Assembly (NCBI GenBank): GCA_001599815.1
Contig: BCIA01000006.1
Coordinates: forward strand, 1,738,961 to 1,802,960
Direction: 5' to 3'
Origin: Furcasterigmium furcatum
Taxonomy: Eukaryota > Ascomycota > Sordariomycetes > Glomerellales > Plectosphaerellaceae
Length of the DNA stretch: 64,000 nt
Shown: piece by piece, positions 10,582 to 20,082 of the stretch
Position numbering within the stretch: the stretch's first letter is position 1
How the letters are laid out: each line of letters starts with the position of its first letter
The notes under the pieces: model-generated
What the model was told of the DNA's origin: nothing
What the model saw: the letters and a program-made list of their open reading frames with translations, nothing else
The model's database searches: none
Translations under genes and position numbers: made by a program

Positions 10582-12786
10582 GCGTGGGGTTTTATGAGTT
10601 TGCCATCCAGGGGCAGCACATGCAAGTGTGGTCAGACGGAGTTTGGCCAGCGGGGTTATCGGGCGCGACCCCCTTTCCCCCACGGATTCGGTGAATTGCT
10701 CCAACTCGGTGGAGTTATCTCCGCCCCGTGTCCCCAAACCGATCCAGCACAACGGCTGTCTTGAATTCGGGACCGCATTGATCAGGGTCTACCTTTGTTT
10801 CCTTCCTGTCGTTTTCGTTCTCTATAGACGGCGTTACGGGCGGTGTCTTGAGTTCTTTTGTCACGGCCAAAAACGACAAGTCGAGTGTACCCAGCAGGCT
10901 TTCACTGATGGGACGGACGGACATTCTGACACTGGGGGCATTTACATGGTGTTTCTTCTCTTGTTTCCCGTGGCAGGCTTTGGTTTGTGGGCTTGCATCT
11001 AGACAAATGGTGGGGGAGGATGAAAATTGCCGTGGGCGATCACGGAAAACCTGGCGCTGGCTGGGGCCTGTATTATGAAGCGAGCTTCGCGTCTCCATGA
11101 GGGTAGCAGAATGAGATGATGAAGTATACGACTGTTTGGGTTGTGCCTCGGTGATCTGTGAAAGGCCACCCGGTGTCTATGAAGTCAAGTTTCTTGATTA
11201 CCGTCCTCCTACCTACGGAGGAACAAGCGCGCAGCTGCAGGCAAGCTGCCCCCCTGACACAACACATTAGACTTGGCCATTCCGGGCTGATGATACGGAT
11301 ACGGCAGAAATCACATTGTCATCATGGGTTGCTTCTCACCCAACAGCTTACGGATTTCGGCAACGTTATGCCTCGGATGATCCAGCAACGTTATGCCTCC
11401 AATGATCGAAGACTCCCCCAAACACACAATGTTATCGTTATGGTGGCTTCTCATCTGACAGCTTACGTGGGTGCCGGTAGTGTATGTGTCTGATGATACG
11501 AATACTATCCAAGGACTGACCCCTCTAAATCACGTTGTTGATGTGGCAGCGTCTCACCCGGCAGCTGAAGGATTCCATAACGTTCGGCTGATGTTTGTCA
11601 AGATTGGCTGTGAGTTGGGCTGATTTATCATCTCAGCCATGAATTGGGAGTCGTCCACAGCAACAGACGTCCGACTGAGAATGCGCAAGAGGATCAACAG
11701 CGGAGGGTTGCATGTTGCATGTTGCGTGATGTGTGATGCAGTTGATTCAGGAGTGGTATCATCTTGCGCGGGTGGTGGAGGGCTCCCCGCTGGAACACGA
11801 AAATTACTAATCCCGGAGTTCCTCTCCAAAGTTCTAGCATATGCGGCAGGGTGGATCTTGCCGCGCGCGACCTTTGTAATGCCTCCAGCGGACAGACTCG
11901 GAAGGCAGCTCAACCCCGACTCGAGTGGAGGGGTCTTCTGAGGGCATTCGGCATGTCGATGGATGTTCTCTGAACCTGTCTTGGGTCAATATTCTCAGGA
12001 TAAGTTCTTGAACAGTTGAATGGGCATCTGTCAGACCATTTCCGCGGATTCCAGTTGCGGGTTAAAGTGCTGACTGCATGGCTTGGCAGAAGCCCCCCAG
12101 AACCGCCCGCTCGCTCTAATCATCACTAAGGGTCCGTGTGTGGCTGCGATATGCAGCTGAGACGGACCAAGTCGACGCTGTGTTATGCCAGTTCACCACA
12201 GAAATGTTGATGCTTCACTCCGAAACTGAGTCCCGAACGCCTAGCCGAAGGTGAAAAGAGAGCGAACGAGGGGCAAAATATGATGCAAGTCAAGCGGTCG
12301 GCTATCTCCCGCTATTCCCGTCCGGGGCAGGCGCAACGCCGGCTTCAGCCTCTGAGAGACGACAGCGCGCAGAGCGGCTCCACCGCAGCCCCATCTCAAA
12401 ATCTGCCGATGCGTCGGACCGCTGTTAGTCAGCCCTCGTTCATCGTTTTCGGGGCCTCGGACCCAGAACAAGACCGCACGTCAACCACTTTACCCGTCCT
12501 TGGGTCCTGCGGTCTCTGATTACAGCAGCATTGCTCATCAGCGGCTTGACTCGAGTCCTCGGCGGGTGTTAGACCCTTTTCGTCCGGTCTTCTACAATTT
12601 TCCCCTGGCGCCCGTTCCCTCCATGACACCATCCCAGGCCAAGTGGACCACCGGTTGGTTCGAGGGATCCCGGATGCTTAGATATTTATTGCAGGACGGA
12701 CTCGGCAGGAGGGGGCGGGGTCTGATGGTGTCGATATCAAAGAAAATTCCATAAAAGGTCTTGAGCTCCCCTCCGTTTCCTCCAAC
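10582..12786. other. 2.2-kb intergenic region with degenerate repeats
   Basis: No gene seen. It holds a set of diverged direct repeats at about 11287-11595, annotated separately. Just before the nitroreductase there is a TATA-like CATAAAAGG at about 12750-12758. Confidence 0.55.
11287..11595. repeat. Three diverged direct repeats of about 90-115 bp
   Basis: Heads CTGATGATACGGATAC (11287-11302) and CTGATGATACGAATAC (11490-11505) match at 15 of 16 bases, with a poorer middle head from 11399. Each copy carries a core resembling GGCTTCTCACCNGACAGCTTACG at about 11328-11355, 11441-11470 and 11541-11573. Within copy one, CAACGTTATGCCTC occurs twice, at 11361-11374 and 11386-11399, with a 25-bp period. 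No open frame spans the array. Confidence 0.7.
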
Positions 12787-13548
12787 ATGTCCTCCAGAGC
12801 TCTCCTGCATCAGATCCCAAAAAGACTCCTAACCTCCACTCCTCCTCGACTCTCTCCGAGACATACTACCCTCCTCACTCAACCTCCTCAAGCTACCCAT
12901 CGTTACTTGACCACCACCATCTCCAAAATGGCCGACACCAAGCTCTCCGCCAACGGCTTCTTCGGCTACCTGAAGAACCGCCGCACCTACTACCCCCTCT
13001 CCAAGGACGTCCCCCTGTCCAACGCCGAGATCGACGCCATCGTCTCCGAGGCCGTCCAGCTCGTCCCCTCCTCCTTCAACTCCCAGTCCAACCGCGCCAT
13101 CGTTCTCCACGGCGCCCACCACGAGAAGCTCTGGACCATCGTCCACGACACCCTCGCCGCCATCGTCCCCGCCGAGAACTTCCAGCCCACCGCCGACAAG
13201 ATCGCCATGTTCAAGGGCGCCGCCGGCTCCGTCCTCTTCTTCGAGGACCAGACCGTCGTCGAGGGCCTCCAGGAGAAGTTCGCCGCCTACGCCGACAGGT
13301 TCCCCACCTGGGCCACCCAGAGCAACGGCATGCTGCACTACGCCGTCTGGACCGCTCTCGAGGCTGAGGGCTTCGGCGCCAACCTCCAGCACTACAACCC
13401 CATCATCGACGCACAGGTCGCTGCCGAGTGGAAGGTTCCCTCCAACTGGAAGCTCGCCGCTCAGCTCGTCTTCGGCGGCCGCACCGGCGATGCCGGCCCC
13501 AAGGAGACCTCTGCCATCGAGGAGAAGTTCAAGTCCTTCAGCGATTAG
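12787..13548 (+). CDS. Nitroreductase family protein (Frm2/Hbn1-like)
   Basis: One exon, 253 residues from 12787 or 206 residues from the internal ATG at 12928. The core begins with FFGYLKNRRTYYPLSKDVPL and continues with VPSSFNSQSNRAIVL, FFEDQ, WATQSNGMLHYAVWTALE and LQHYNP, matching the short fungal nitroreductases Frm2/Hbn1. These are FMN- and NAD(P)H-dependent enzymes linked to nitro-compound and oxidative or lipid stress responses. The first 47 residues are rich in Arg, Ser, Thr and Leu without acidic residues, as in a mitochondrial presequence. The second ATG starts MADTKLSANG exactly where the conserved part begins. A TATA-like element about 30 bp before the first ATG suggests transcripts may begin near it, so both forms may be made. 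It is convergent with the decarboxylase gene, 200 bp away. Confidence 0.92.
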   Translation: MSSRALLHQIPKRLLTSTPPRLSPRHTTLLTQPPQATHRYLTTTISKMADTKLSANGFFGYLKNRRTYYPLSKDVPLSNAEIDAIVSEAVQLVPSSFNSQSNRAIVLHGAHHEKLWTIVHDTLAAIVPAENFQPTADKIAMFKGAAGSVLFFEDQTVVEGLQEKFAAYADRFPTWATQSNGMLHYAVWTALEAEGFGANLQHYNPIIDAQVAAEWKVPSNWKLAAQLVFGGRTGDAGPKETSAIEEKFKSFSD

Positions 13549-13748
13549 ACGAACTGCATGGAACGAGGAGAGGATAGAAGCTATAATGCATTAGTGGAGT
13601 TGGAGCCAGCATTGGCAAATTTGATTTAACTTTATACTACAACATACCTACATATTCCCTTTGCGAATGAGAACCCCGTGATATGCCATCATGGAAGATG
13701 GTGAGATATTGTGTTATACATCTAGGAACACAGGCATCATCGCCGTCG

Positions 13749-15377
13749 TCACTCCTCATCCACATAGCCCAGCGCCTGGCCCATGCGCAGCGTCTGACCC
13801 TTCTCGACAACCCACCGCCACCCGCCCTTCTCCCCGTCCTCGACAGGCGCCTCGAACACCAGCACGACCGTGCTGCCCAGCTGGAACCCGCCCATCTCGT
13901 CGCCCCGCCGCAGCGCGTGCCCGCCTAGCACGGGGCTGGCGCTGGCGTATGTCGCCTCGGCAAAGCCCAGGTACGGCTCCCCGCGCTTGGCAGCCTCGTC
14001 GGCGGCCCGGTCCGCCTCCGTGTCCGTCGTCAGGCTGTTGGTGCGCAGCTCTCGGTCAAAGTTGATCTTGATGCTGCCGACGTTCGTCGCGCCGACGGGC
14101 ACGTAGGAGAAGAACCCCCAGCGCCAGCGGCCCAGGAGCACGACGCGCTCATTGAGAGTGAAGAGCCCCGGCAGCGTGCGCTGCAGGTACGGCGAGACCG
14201 AGTACAGCTCGCCGGCGAAGTGGCGGCGGCGCTCAACGACCCAGTTCGCCGGCGAGTGGAAGCGGTGGTAGTCGCCTGGCGCGAGGTAGATGACAGCATA
14301 GTACAGGGCCGTCCTGTTCGAGTCGGGGTCTAGGAGCTTGTACCACGGCTTGTCGCCTAGGGCGAGATCGGCGCGCACCTCGGACACGGCCGAGGGGGAA
14401 TCATGTCCGGCCGCCTCGTCGCGGGGTGTGCCACGGCTGGACTTGGGCTTCGCGCCGGAGAGCAGGTTCGGGAGGGTGTAGGAGATGCCGTTGACGCGGG
14501 CGAACTCCTCGTCGGCCCTGACGAGGTCTTCGTTGTCGGCAATTTGGCGCTGCGGGTGCATGTTCTGGGCGTCGTGCGGCGCAAGCTCATCCATGAGGCT
14601 CGGGGGCGGGGTGTTTTTGCCCAGGAGCGCATCGATGCTGTATGTCATGCCCTTGACCTGCTCGATGTCGCCGCCCTCGATCTGGCCGAATTGGAGAATC
14701 TTACCGTCCGAGGGAGACAAAAGGGCGTTGGGACTGGGGTCGAGTGGGCGGACGCCGGGCTTGAGGGTGCGGTAAAAGAAGGCGGCGAGGTTAGGGAAGA
14801 CGTGCAGGTCGGGTTCTTCCACTTCGTCGAGGCTATGGCGGCATTAGTGAAAGAATGCACGAAGTAATAGGGGTAGAGAAGCGTACTTGACGCCGAAGAT
14901 GAACGAGTACAGCTTGAAGCCGGGTACACGAAGATAGTATGGAATGGTGAGCTCGTTGAACTGTCCCCATAACCTCGAGATGGCCTTCAATGGCAGGGTA
15001 GACATGACCTGGACCTGCCAAGGCCCATCTGGCCGGATGCGCTCCCGTCTCTTCGGCACCGCGCCTGACTCTTCAAGCTCCTGTCTTTCCTTTTCTCTTG
15101 AGGTCGTCTTGTAGAACTGCATAAGGCCGACGAAGCCAATGCCAACGCCGATCGGGAGGTTATACCATGTTATCTTGGAGTTCTTGGAGGGACGAGGTCT
15201 CTGCTGGGAATTCTGGGAGTAAAACCGAGCAGTCGAAGCATTGGAGGGTCTGAGATGCCTTCGCTGGGCGGCGCGGTATGTCTGCCGTCCGGCGAGGCAT
15301 GAGGAGCAGGGTCGGCCGAAGGATTTGTTCATGGCGCTGGCGCGAAGCTGGCCGGCGCCCGCGACGATGGTTGCCAT
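13749..15377 (-). CDS. PSD1: Phosphatidylserine decarboxylase, mitochondrial type
   Basis: Exon 1 is 15377-14887 and exon 2 is 14832-13749. The 54-nt intron joins FIFGV to NLDEVEEPDL, a junction that restores the conserved block before NLAAFFYRTLKPGVRP. The product has 524 residues. The N-terminus is basic and followed by a membrane segment around YNLPIGVGIGFVGLMQF, as in Psd1 of the mitochondrial inner membrane. YLAPGDYHRFHSP and FFSYVPVGATNVGSI hold the conserved catalytic histidine regions. LGST at 482-485 is the self-cleavage site, where the serine becomes the pyruvoyl group. The enzyme makes phosphatidylethanolamine from phosphatidylserine. An insertion of roughly 90 residues, rich in charged residues, separates the two halves of the catalytic domain. 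The gene is divergent from the Usa1-like gene over 650 bp. Confidence 0.95.
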
Positions 15378-16027
15378 TGTGTCGGGCTCTTTGGACCAAT
15401 TTTACATCCGATGACTGAATAATTGATTCTGCAAGAAAGGTTGGCAGTCCGACCAGATCGAGGACTTAATGAGGTCTTCGACAATGGTCCGAGGCGGCTC
15501 ACGACGATGCTGGAGGATGACGCAGGTGGACTGGGGAGGAGCACGGAGAACATGGAGCTCGGCCCCAAGCGGTCCCGGCTGAGAGCAACTGGCCGCCTCG
15601 AAACCTGCCCCGGTCGGGGGTTCGATGACTCAGCGGACTTTGTGCAATCCGCGCCAGCTGTTCGGATCGCTGACGCGGGAGAGCTGCAGGTACCTCCAAC
15701 CCCGAACAGCAAACGTGGAACTTATTATCGGCATCGCATCCACGACTGACAAGACACGTTGTTCAGCTTCCATTTTGCCCAGCATCCTCCTTTCTGTTCC
15801 CGAACTGCACCTCCTTTTCATACTGCAAAGCTTTTCTTTCCGTCACTGGGTTGAGCAGGGCATATAGCCTCTGCCTCTCCTGACATGAGCTCTCTTCCTC
15901 CTTGTTAAGCTTCATAGGCGGCCGCGGCGTCACCTCGACTTACACCCACCCACCGAGCCTCCATCGAGTCGCCTTCGTTCTGAAGGCAGTTCTCAAGCGC
16001 CCCTTTATCTTTGCATCTCCTAGCATC
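15378..16027. promoter_or_regulatory. Divergent promoter region, PSD1 / USA1-like
   Basis: A 650-bp gap lies between the ATG codons of two genes transcribed away from each other. CT-rich tracts precede the plus-strand ATG (about 15775-15900 and 15995-16020), as is common in ascomycete leaders. I see no palindromic operator worth naming. Confidence 0.5.
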
Positions 16028-18217
16028 ATGGATTCGGCTGCAACCCCGGGCAGCGCGCCCTCGGCCTCGGCTGCCGCTCCAGATGGAGCTCCCACCAACG
16101 AGCTCACCGTCAATCTGAATGTCCTCTCCCCCTCGACAACCGTCACTGCCGGCGGCCCGATAACATTCCCGAACCTGCCTCTTACGACGACCATCAGACA
16201 AGTCAAGGAAAAAATCCGGCAGGCCCTGGCCCTCAAGCCAACCGACGAGCAGCAGAGGTTGATCTACAAGGGGCGGTCACTCCAGCAAGACGACGAGACC
16301 CTCGTCCACCTGATGGGAGAGGAGACGGTAAGACCAACTTTCCATCTGCTGGGCCCAGATGATATTCTAACACTTCTGCATTAGATCAGAGAACATAACC
16401 GACAAACCATCCACCTTGTCCTGCGTGGCATACCGGAAGCACCGGCACCGGCCCCAGCACAGTCATCGATTCGAGGTCGCAGCCCGGCTGCTGACCACCG
16501 TTCGTTCCTCTCCAATGCCCAGGGACGCGCTCAATCTCCTCACCATGCCTTCGGCCCGACCCCTCCTCCCGGCGCAACAAGACGGGCAGCAAGCAGTCAA
16601 AGCCCCTTCTCTGGGCTGGCAGTTCCGAACGCGCCGAACTTTACACCCCAGCAGGTTCAGCAGATGCAGACGCAGCTGCAGCAGAGTATGGCCGCTTGGT
16701 CGAATGGCTTGCAGCGTGAAGCTGTCAACCGGGCCATGGCGAATCACCAGATCAGCCACAATCAGTCTGCCCGTGCTGCCATGGGACTTCACGGCATCGG
16801 AGATCACGGCGGCCTGCCGGGCCATAACATGGCCGACCCGACTCGCGGAAGAGTCAGTCCTGGAATTCAGCACCCATACACACGCACCACCGTTCGCGAA
16901 GGCACCCTAGCAGATGGGCAGCCGTATCGTGTCACTAATACTGAGACGTGGACACCCCTCTCGCAAGGCGAGGTGCAGAACATCCTTCGAGGTGCAGATG
17001 CGGGACAGGCTACCCAGGCCATGACCAGTGCAATGCAGAGGAGCGAGTCACCGGCGCCGTTTGGTCCTGCTCCTGCTGGCACCGGAGTCGGCGTGACAAC
17101 GCCGTTTTATCCCACAATGGGCTCAAGGGCAGGCAGCAGGAGGGCAACCCCCGACCCAACCTCTCGATCGGTCAGTGGCGGGAGCACAAGCACAGCTATC
17201 AACCATCTCCAGAGAGCAACGCCGCCTTCGGCCCCCGAGGTCTACATTTTGTCCTCGCCTCAGGGCCCCCGCGCGCTCTTGATCAATAACAACGCCGATA
17301 CATACTATACCCCCAGTGGCCGCTTCTCCTCATCCCAGACCGCATCACTGACATCAAGGCTCCGGGCGCATCCCACTATGCCGTGGCAGCTCGGCGTGTC
17401 TCCTGTTGCGCAGGGCCACAGTGCCCACCCTCCACCAGCTGGTACTCAGCATCAGGTACCAGCACCCGCCCCAGCGCAGCCTCCCGCACAGCCCGCGCAG
17501 CAACCTCTCGCCCCCGGGATGCCTCCCATCGTTCCCGGCCATGGCAACAACGTCCTGATGGCCCCCGCCTTCGCCCAGATTGGACAGCACATCTGGCTCA
17601 TCATCCGCCTCGCCTTCGTGGTGTGGTGGCTAACCTCCTCCAACAAGAGCTGGACGCGCTGGTTCACTGTTCTCGCCGTGGCCATCACCATTTTCATCGT
17701 TCACACGGGCATCTTCAACGGTCTCTTCAACCAGGCCGGCGTTCAAGTCAGGCAGCATATGGACAATCTCCTCGCGCACCCTCGACGACAGAATCCCCCC
17801 CCTGTCGGCGCGAACGCGGCCCCGCAGGGTCAGGCCCGGCAAGGCGCGCCGCAAGCGCCAGATCCGTCACAGGCGGCAGCCCGGCTCGTGGCGCAGAGGC
17901 GGCAGGCGAATGCGAACTGGCTCTCCGATGTTGCCCGTAGGCTGGAGAGGGCGGGTTTGCTCTTCCTTGCTAGTATTGCCCCGGGTGTCGCAGAGAGGCA
18001 TATCGCGCAGCTCGAGGCGGAGGAACGTGCGGCGCAGCGACAGCGAGAGGAGGCCGAAGCCGCAGCAGCTGCTGCGGCGAACCCCGAGCAGCCGGCCAGC
18101 AATGGCGATGCGGCGGCACAGCCCGAGCAAGGCGCCCCGGGAGCCCGGCCGGAAGGAAACGCGCAGGATGCGGGAGGGGTCAATGAGCCGCAGCCGGAGC
18201 CGCTCATGGCGATTTAA
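16028..18217 (+). CDS. USA1: HERP/Usa1-like ER membrane ubiquitin-like protein
   Basis: Exons 16028-16327 and 16385-18217, with a 57-nt phase-0 intron, encode 710 residues. Residues about 26-115 form a ubiquitin-like domain: ITFPNLPLTTTIRQVKEKI, then DEQQRLIYKGRSLQQDDETL. The middle is long, Pro/Gln/Ser-rich and probably disordered. Two closely spaced hydrophobic segments at about 500-516 (IGQHIWLIIRLAFVVWW) and 526-543 form a membrane hairpin, and the tail is Ala/Gln/Glu-rich with a coiled-coil look. This order is that of mammalian HERP and yeast Usa1, which scaffold the Hrd1 ubiquitin ligase in ER-associated degradation. The symbol rests on architecture and domain order, not on an alignment. 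The 100-codon first exon ends inside the ubiquitin-like fold, and IREHNRQTIHLVLRG after the intron completes its last strand, which confirms the splice. Confidence 0.85.
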
Positions 18218-19098
18218 GACGATGAGACGACGAAGATGCGCAGATGAAGCACGGGGTGGCTTGCCCCTGATGATGAGGCTTTGGGGTTCTTCTTTCAGTT
18301 CAGCATGGCCCCAGAGGCATACATTGCATTCTTAGTTCTCAGGAAGAAGAGAGCGACTCATGGCTTTTTGGGTGTTTGGGATTCTTGTAGCGGGAGGATG
18401 GGCTTGTATTATGGCCTGGAATTGATCTCAACTGTGCCGGCCCTTTGCCCCTGAATCATGTGATGGAGGCTCTACTGACAACCACCGCCGCCCCTTACCT
18501 TCACTGGGGATGACGGTGGGCGGTTCGGGCCGCTAAATGCGTCTTGCATTTACATGTGCCCTTTCTGATCCAGGGGCCCGCTGAGACTCTTTGACAGTGT
18601 GGGAGCGAACTTACCCCTGACCGGGGTGTTCCTTGGCGATGCCCCTTTTTGGACCAACCTCCCTCTATGAAGTTCGGATTGGAGATGATCGTCCAACATC
18701 AGCCTTGAAAGAGAAGCAGGTCCAGGGAACTAGGTATATTGACGAAATAGCTATATTGGCGAACCTCTACGGCAATCGAAGTTGCTGTACCACATACACC
18801 AACGTCTTGCTAGTCCACGGTCTGATACGGTGCGGCTCACCCAACCTCGGAGCGGCACTGCCTCTCATGTCATCATCCATTTACATGTACAAGGGCAGCA
18901 GCCAGGAATCACAGACCGGGCATGAGCAGGCATCACGGGCGTCGGCGGAGAGAAATAACACTGTACTGTATCATATTCTGCTCCGAAGTCTGCCCTACTC
19001 GAAGATCGCTATGATCAGCAGCCAAAGGGGGAACATGAATGCTCACATCGTGCAATGGCTTCTGTGGTGCAGACGGCTGCTGTGAGTGTCAGCCCCCC
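18218..19098. other. Convergent intergenic region
   Basis: About 880 bp between two stop codons. A 150-codon plus-strand frame at 18633-19085 shows no family motif and has ordinary rather than GC-biased third positions; I do not call it. Confidence 0.5.
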
Positions 19099-20082
19099 CT
19101 AAGGCTGTTCTAATTCAAACTTATCCCTTGCTTCATCCTCCAACAGCGTCAGAAGACGAGTCAATTCTGCATGCGGGTCTGAGGGGAGAGCTTGCGTGGA
19201 ATCCAGGTCGAATGCGAAAATCCAACCATGCAACTGGTGACGCAGCAGGTCGAACTGGTCCTCAAAAATCACCCCGAGGTTGTTGGAGTAGTCGTCTTGG
19301 CCTGGGTAGGGGCAGTCGGTCTTAAAGTCTGGCACCCAACTCGACTCGTTCAGGTAGAACAGGCGAGCTTCGGCTAGGAAAGCCGGTTGAAGGTCTCTGA
19401 TGGCCCAGAGGCGACGCGTGGCATCGAAGAGCCATGCGAGGTAGCGGGTCCTTGTCTGGGCTGCGTGCTGATATACCTCCAGCCATTCCCTCAGAAAAGG
19501 CTTCGCTTCCCTCACCAGCATGCGCTCCTTAACCAGCTTGAGATGATGTGGGGGAGGGGGGAGGGAAGGAGGAATCTGGTCGTCGTATAGAGGCTTCTCC
19601 GTGCTGCCTTTGCTGATGAAGAAGAAGTCGCTGTCACCGCCGTTCGAGGTTGGCCTCAACATGCAGATATGCGGGTGGCATCTGGTGCGCCAGGCTCCGA
19701 CGATGTGATTATTGCCCGCGGCGTCCGTATGGCGCCTGGGGTGGAGGAACTTGCAATATACCCCATAGTCGCACCTGCCCCTGGTCCAGTGCTCGCATAC
19801 GCCGTTGTCCTTAGCGATATCCCATTTATGCTGGCCAGTGCAAAGGGAGGATTTCTTGATTTCGGAGACGACGATGCCATGGGCACTGAGAGTGTCCTGC
19901 GCCTCAAGTGGCGGAGGCGGAGGCGGAGGCGGCCGGAGCTGTAGCAGTGCGCCGCGGGTTGTGGCCTCGTCACCAGTCCCTGTTGTGTGAATGCTATCAT
20001 GGAACGCTTGAAGTCAGTGACTGCAATGCGTGGAAGTGTTGTCGGGAGCTACACGTCGTGTCTGGGGGGCAGAGAGAGACAT
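19099..20082 (-). CDS. CCCH zinc-finger protein of unknown function
   Basis: The model has a 28-nt exon 1 (20082-20055), a 48-nt intron (20054-20007; GTGTAG donor, CTGAC branch sequence, CTTCAAG acceptor) and exon 2 (20006-19099), giving 311 residues. A clean C-x7-C-x5-C-x3-H zinc finger is at C80, C88, C94 and H98 (VCEHWTRGRCDYGVYCKFLH); this type usually binds RNA. Eight consecutive prolines at 35-42 come from CCGCCT repeats. Cysteines 65, 119 and 124 with nearby histidines could form a second metal site, an inference. The C-terminal 190 residues are hydrophilic and helical-looking (REAKPFLREWLEVYQHAA, RYLAWLFDATRRLW) and match nothing I know. The zinc finger and downstream frame are secure; the first exon is the weakest part. 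The gene converges on the Usa1-like gene. Confidence 0.75.

Noticed and set aside
8641..10752. 703-codon open frame on the minus strand
   Set aside because: It is the antisense shadow of the FAD/NADPH reductase. The plus frame carries all the family motifs; the minus frame is Leu/Val/Gly/Glu-rich with none.
15605..15632. GGTTCGA-like B-box of a tRNA gene
   Set aside because: No matching A-box or acceptor stem around it. Other GGTTCGA occurrences (for example near 12658 and 29912) also lack a cloverleaf.
18633..19085. 150-codon plus-strand frame between Usa1-like and CCCH genes
   Set aside because: No recognisable motif; third-position bias absent.
19656..20000. 114-codon minus-strand frame starting MIAFTQQG
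   Set aside because: It overlaps the CCCH gene in another frame on the same strand; the alternative frame carries the perfect zinc finger and continues into the long downstream frame.
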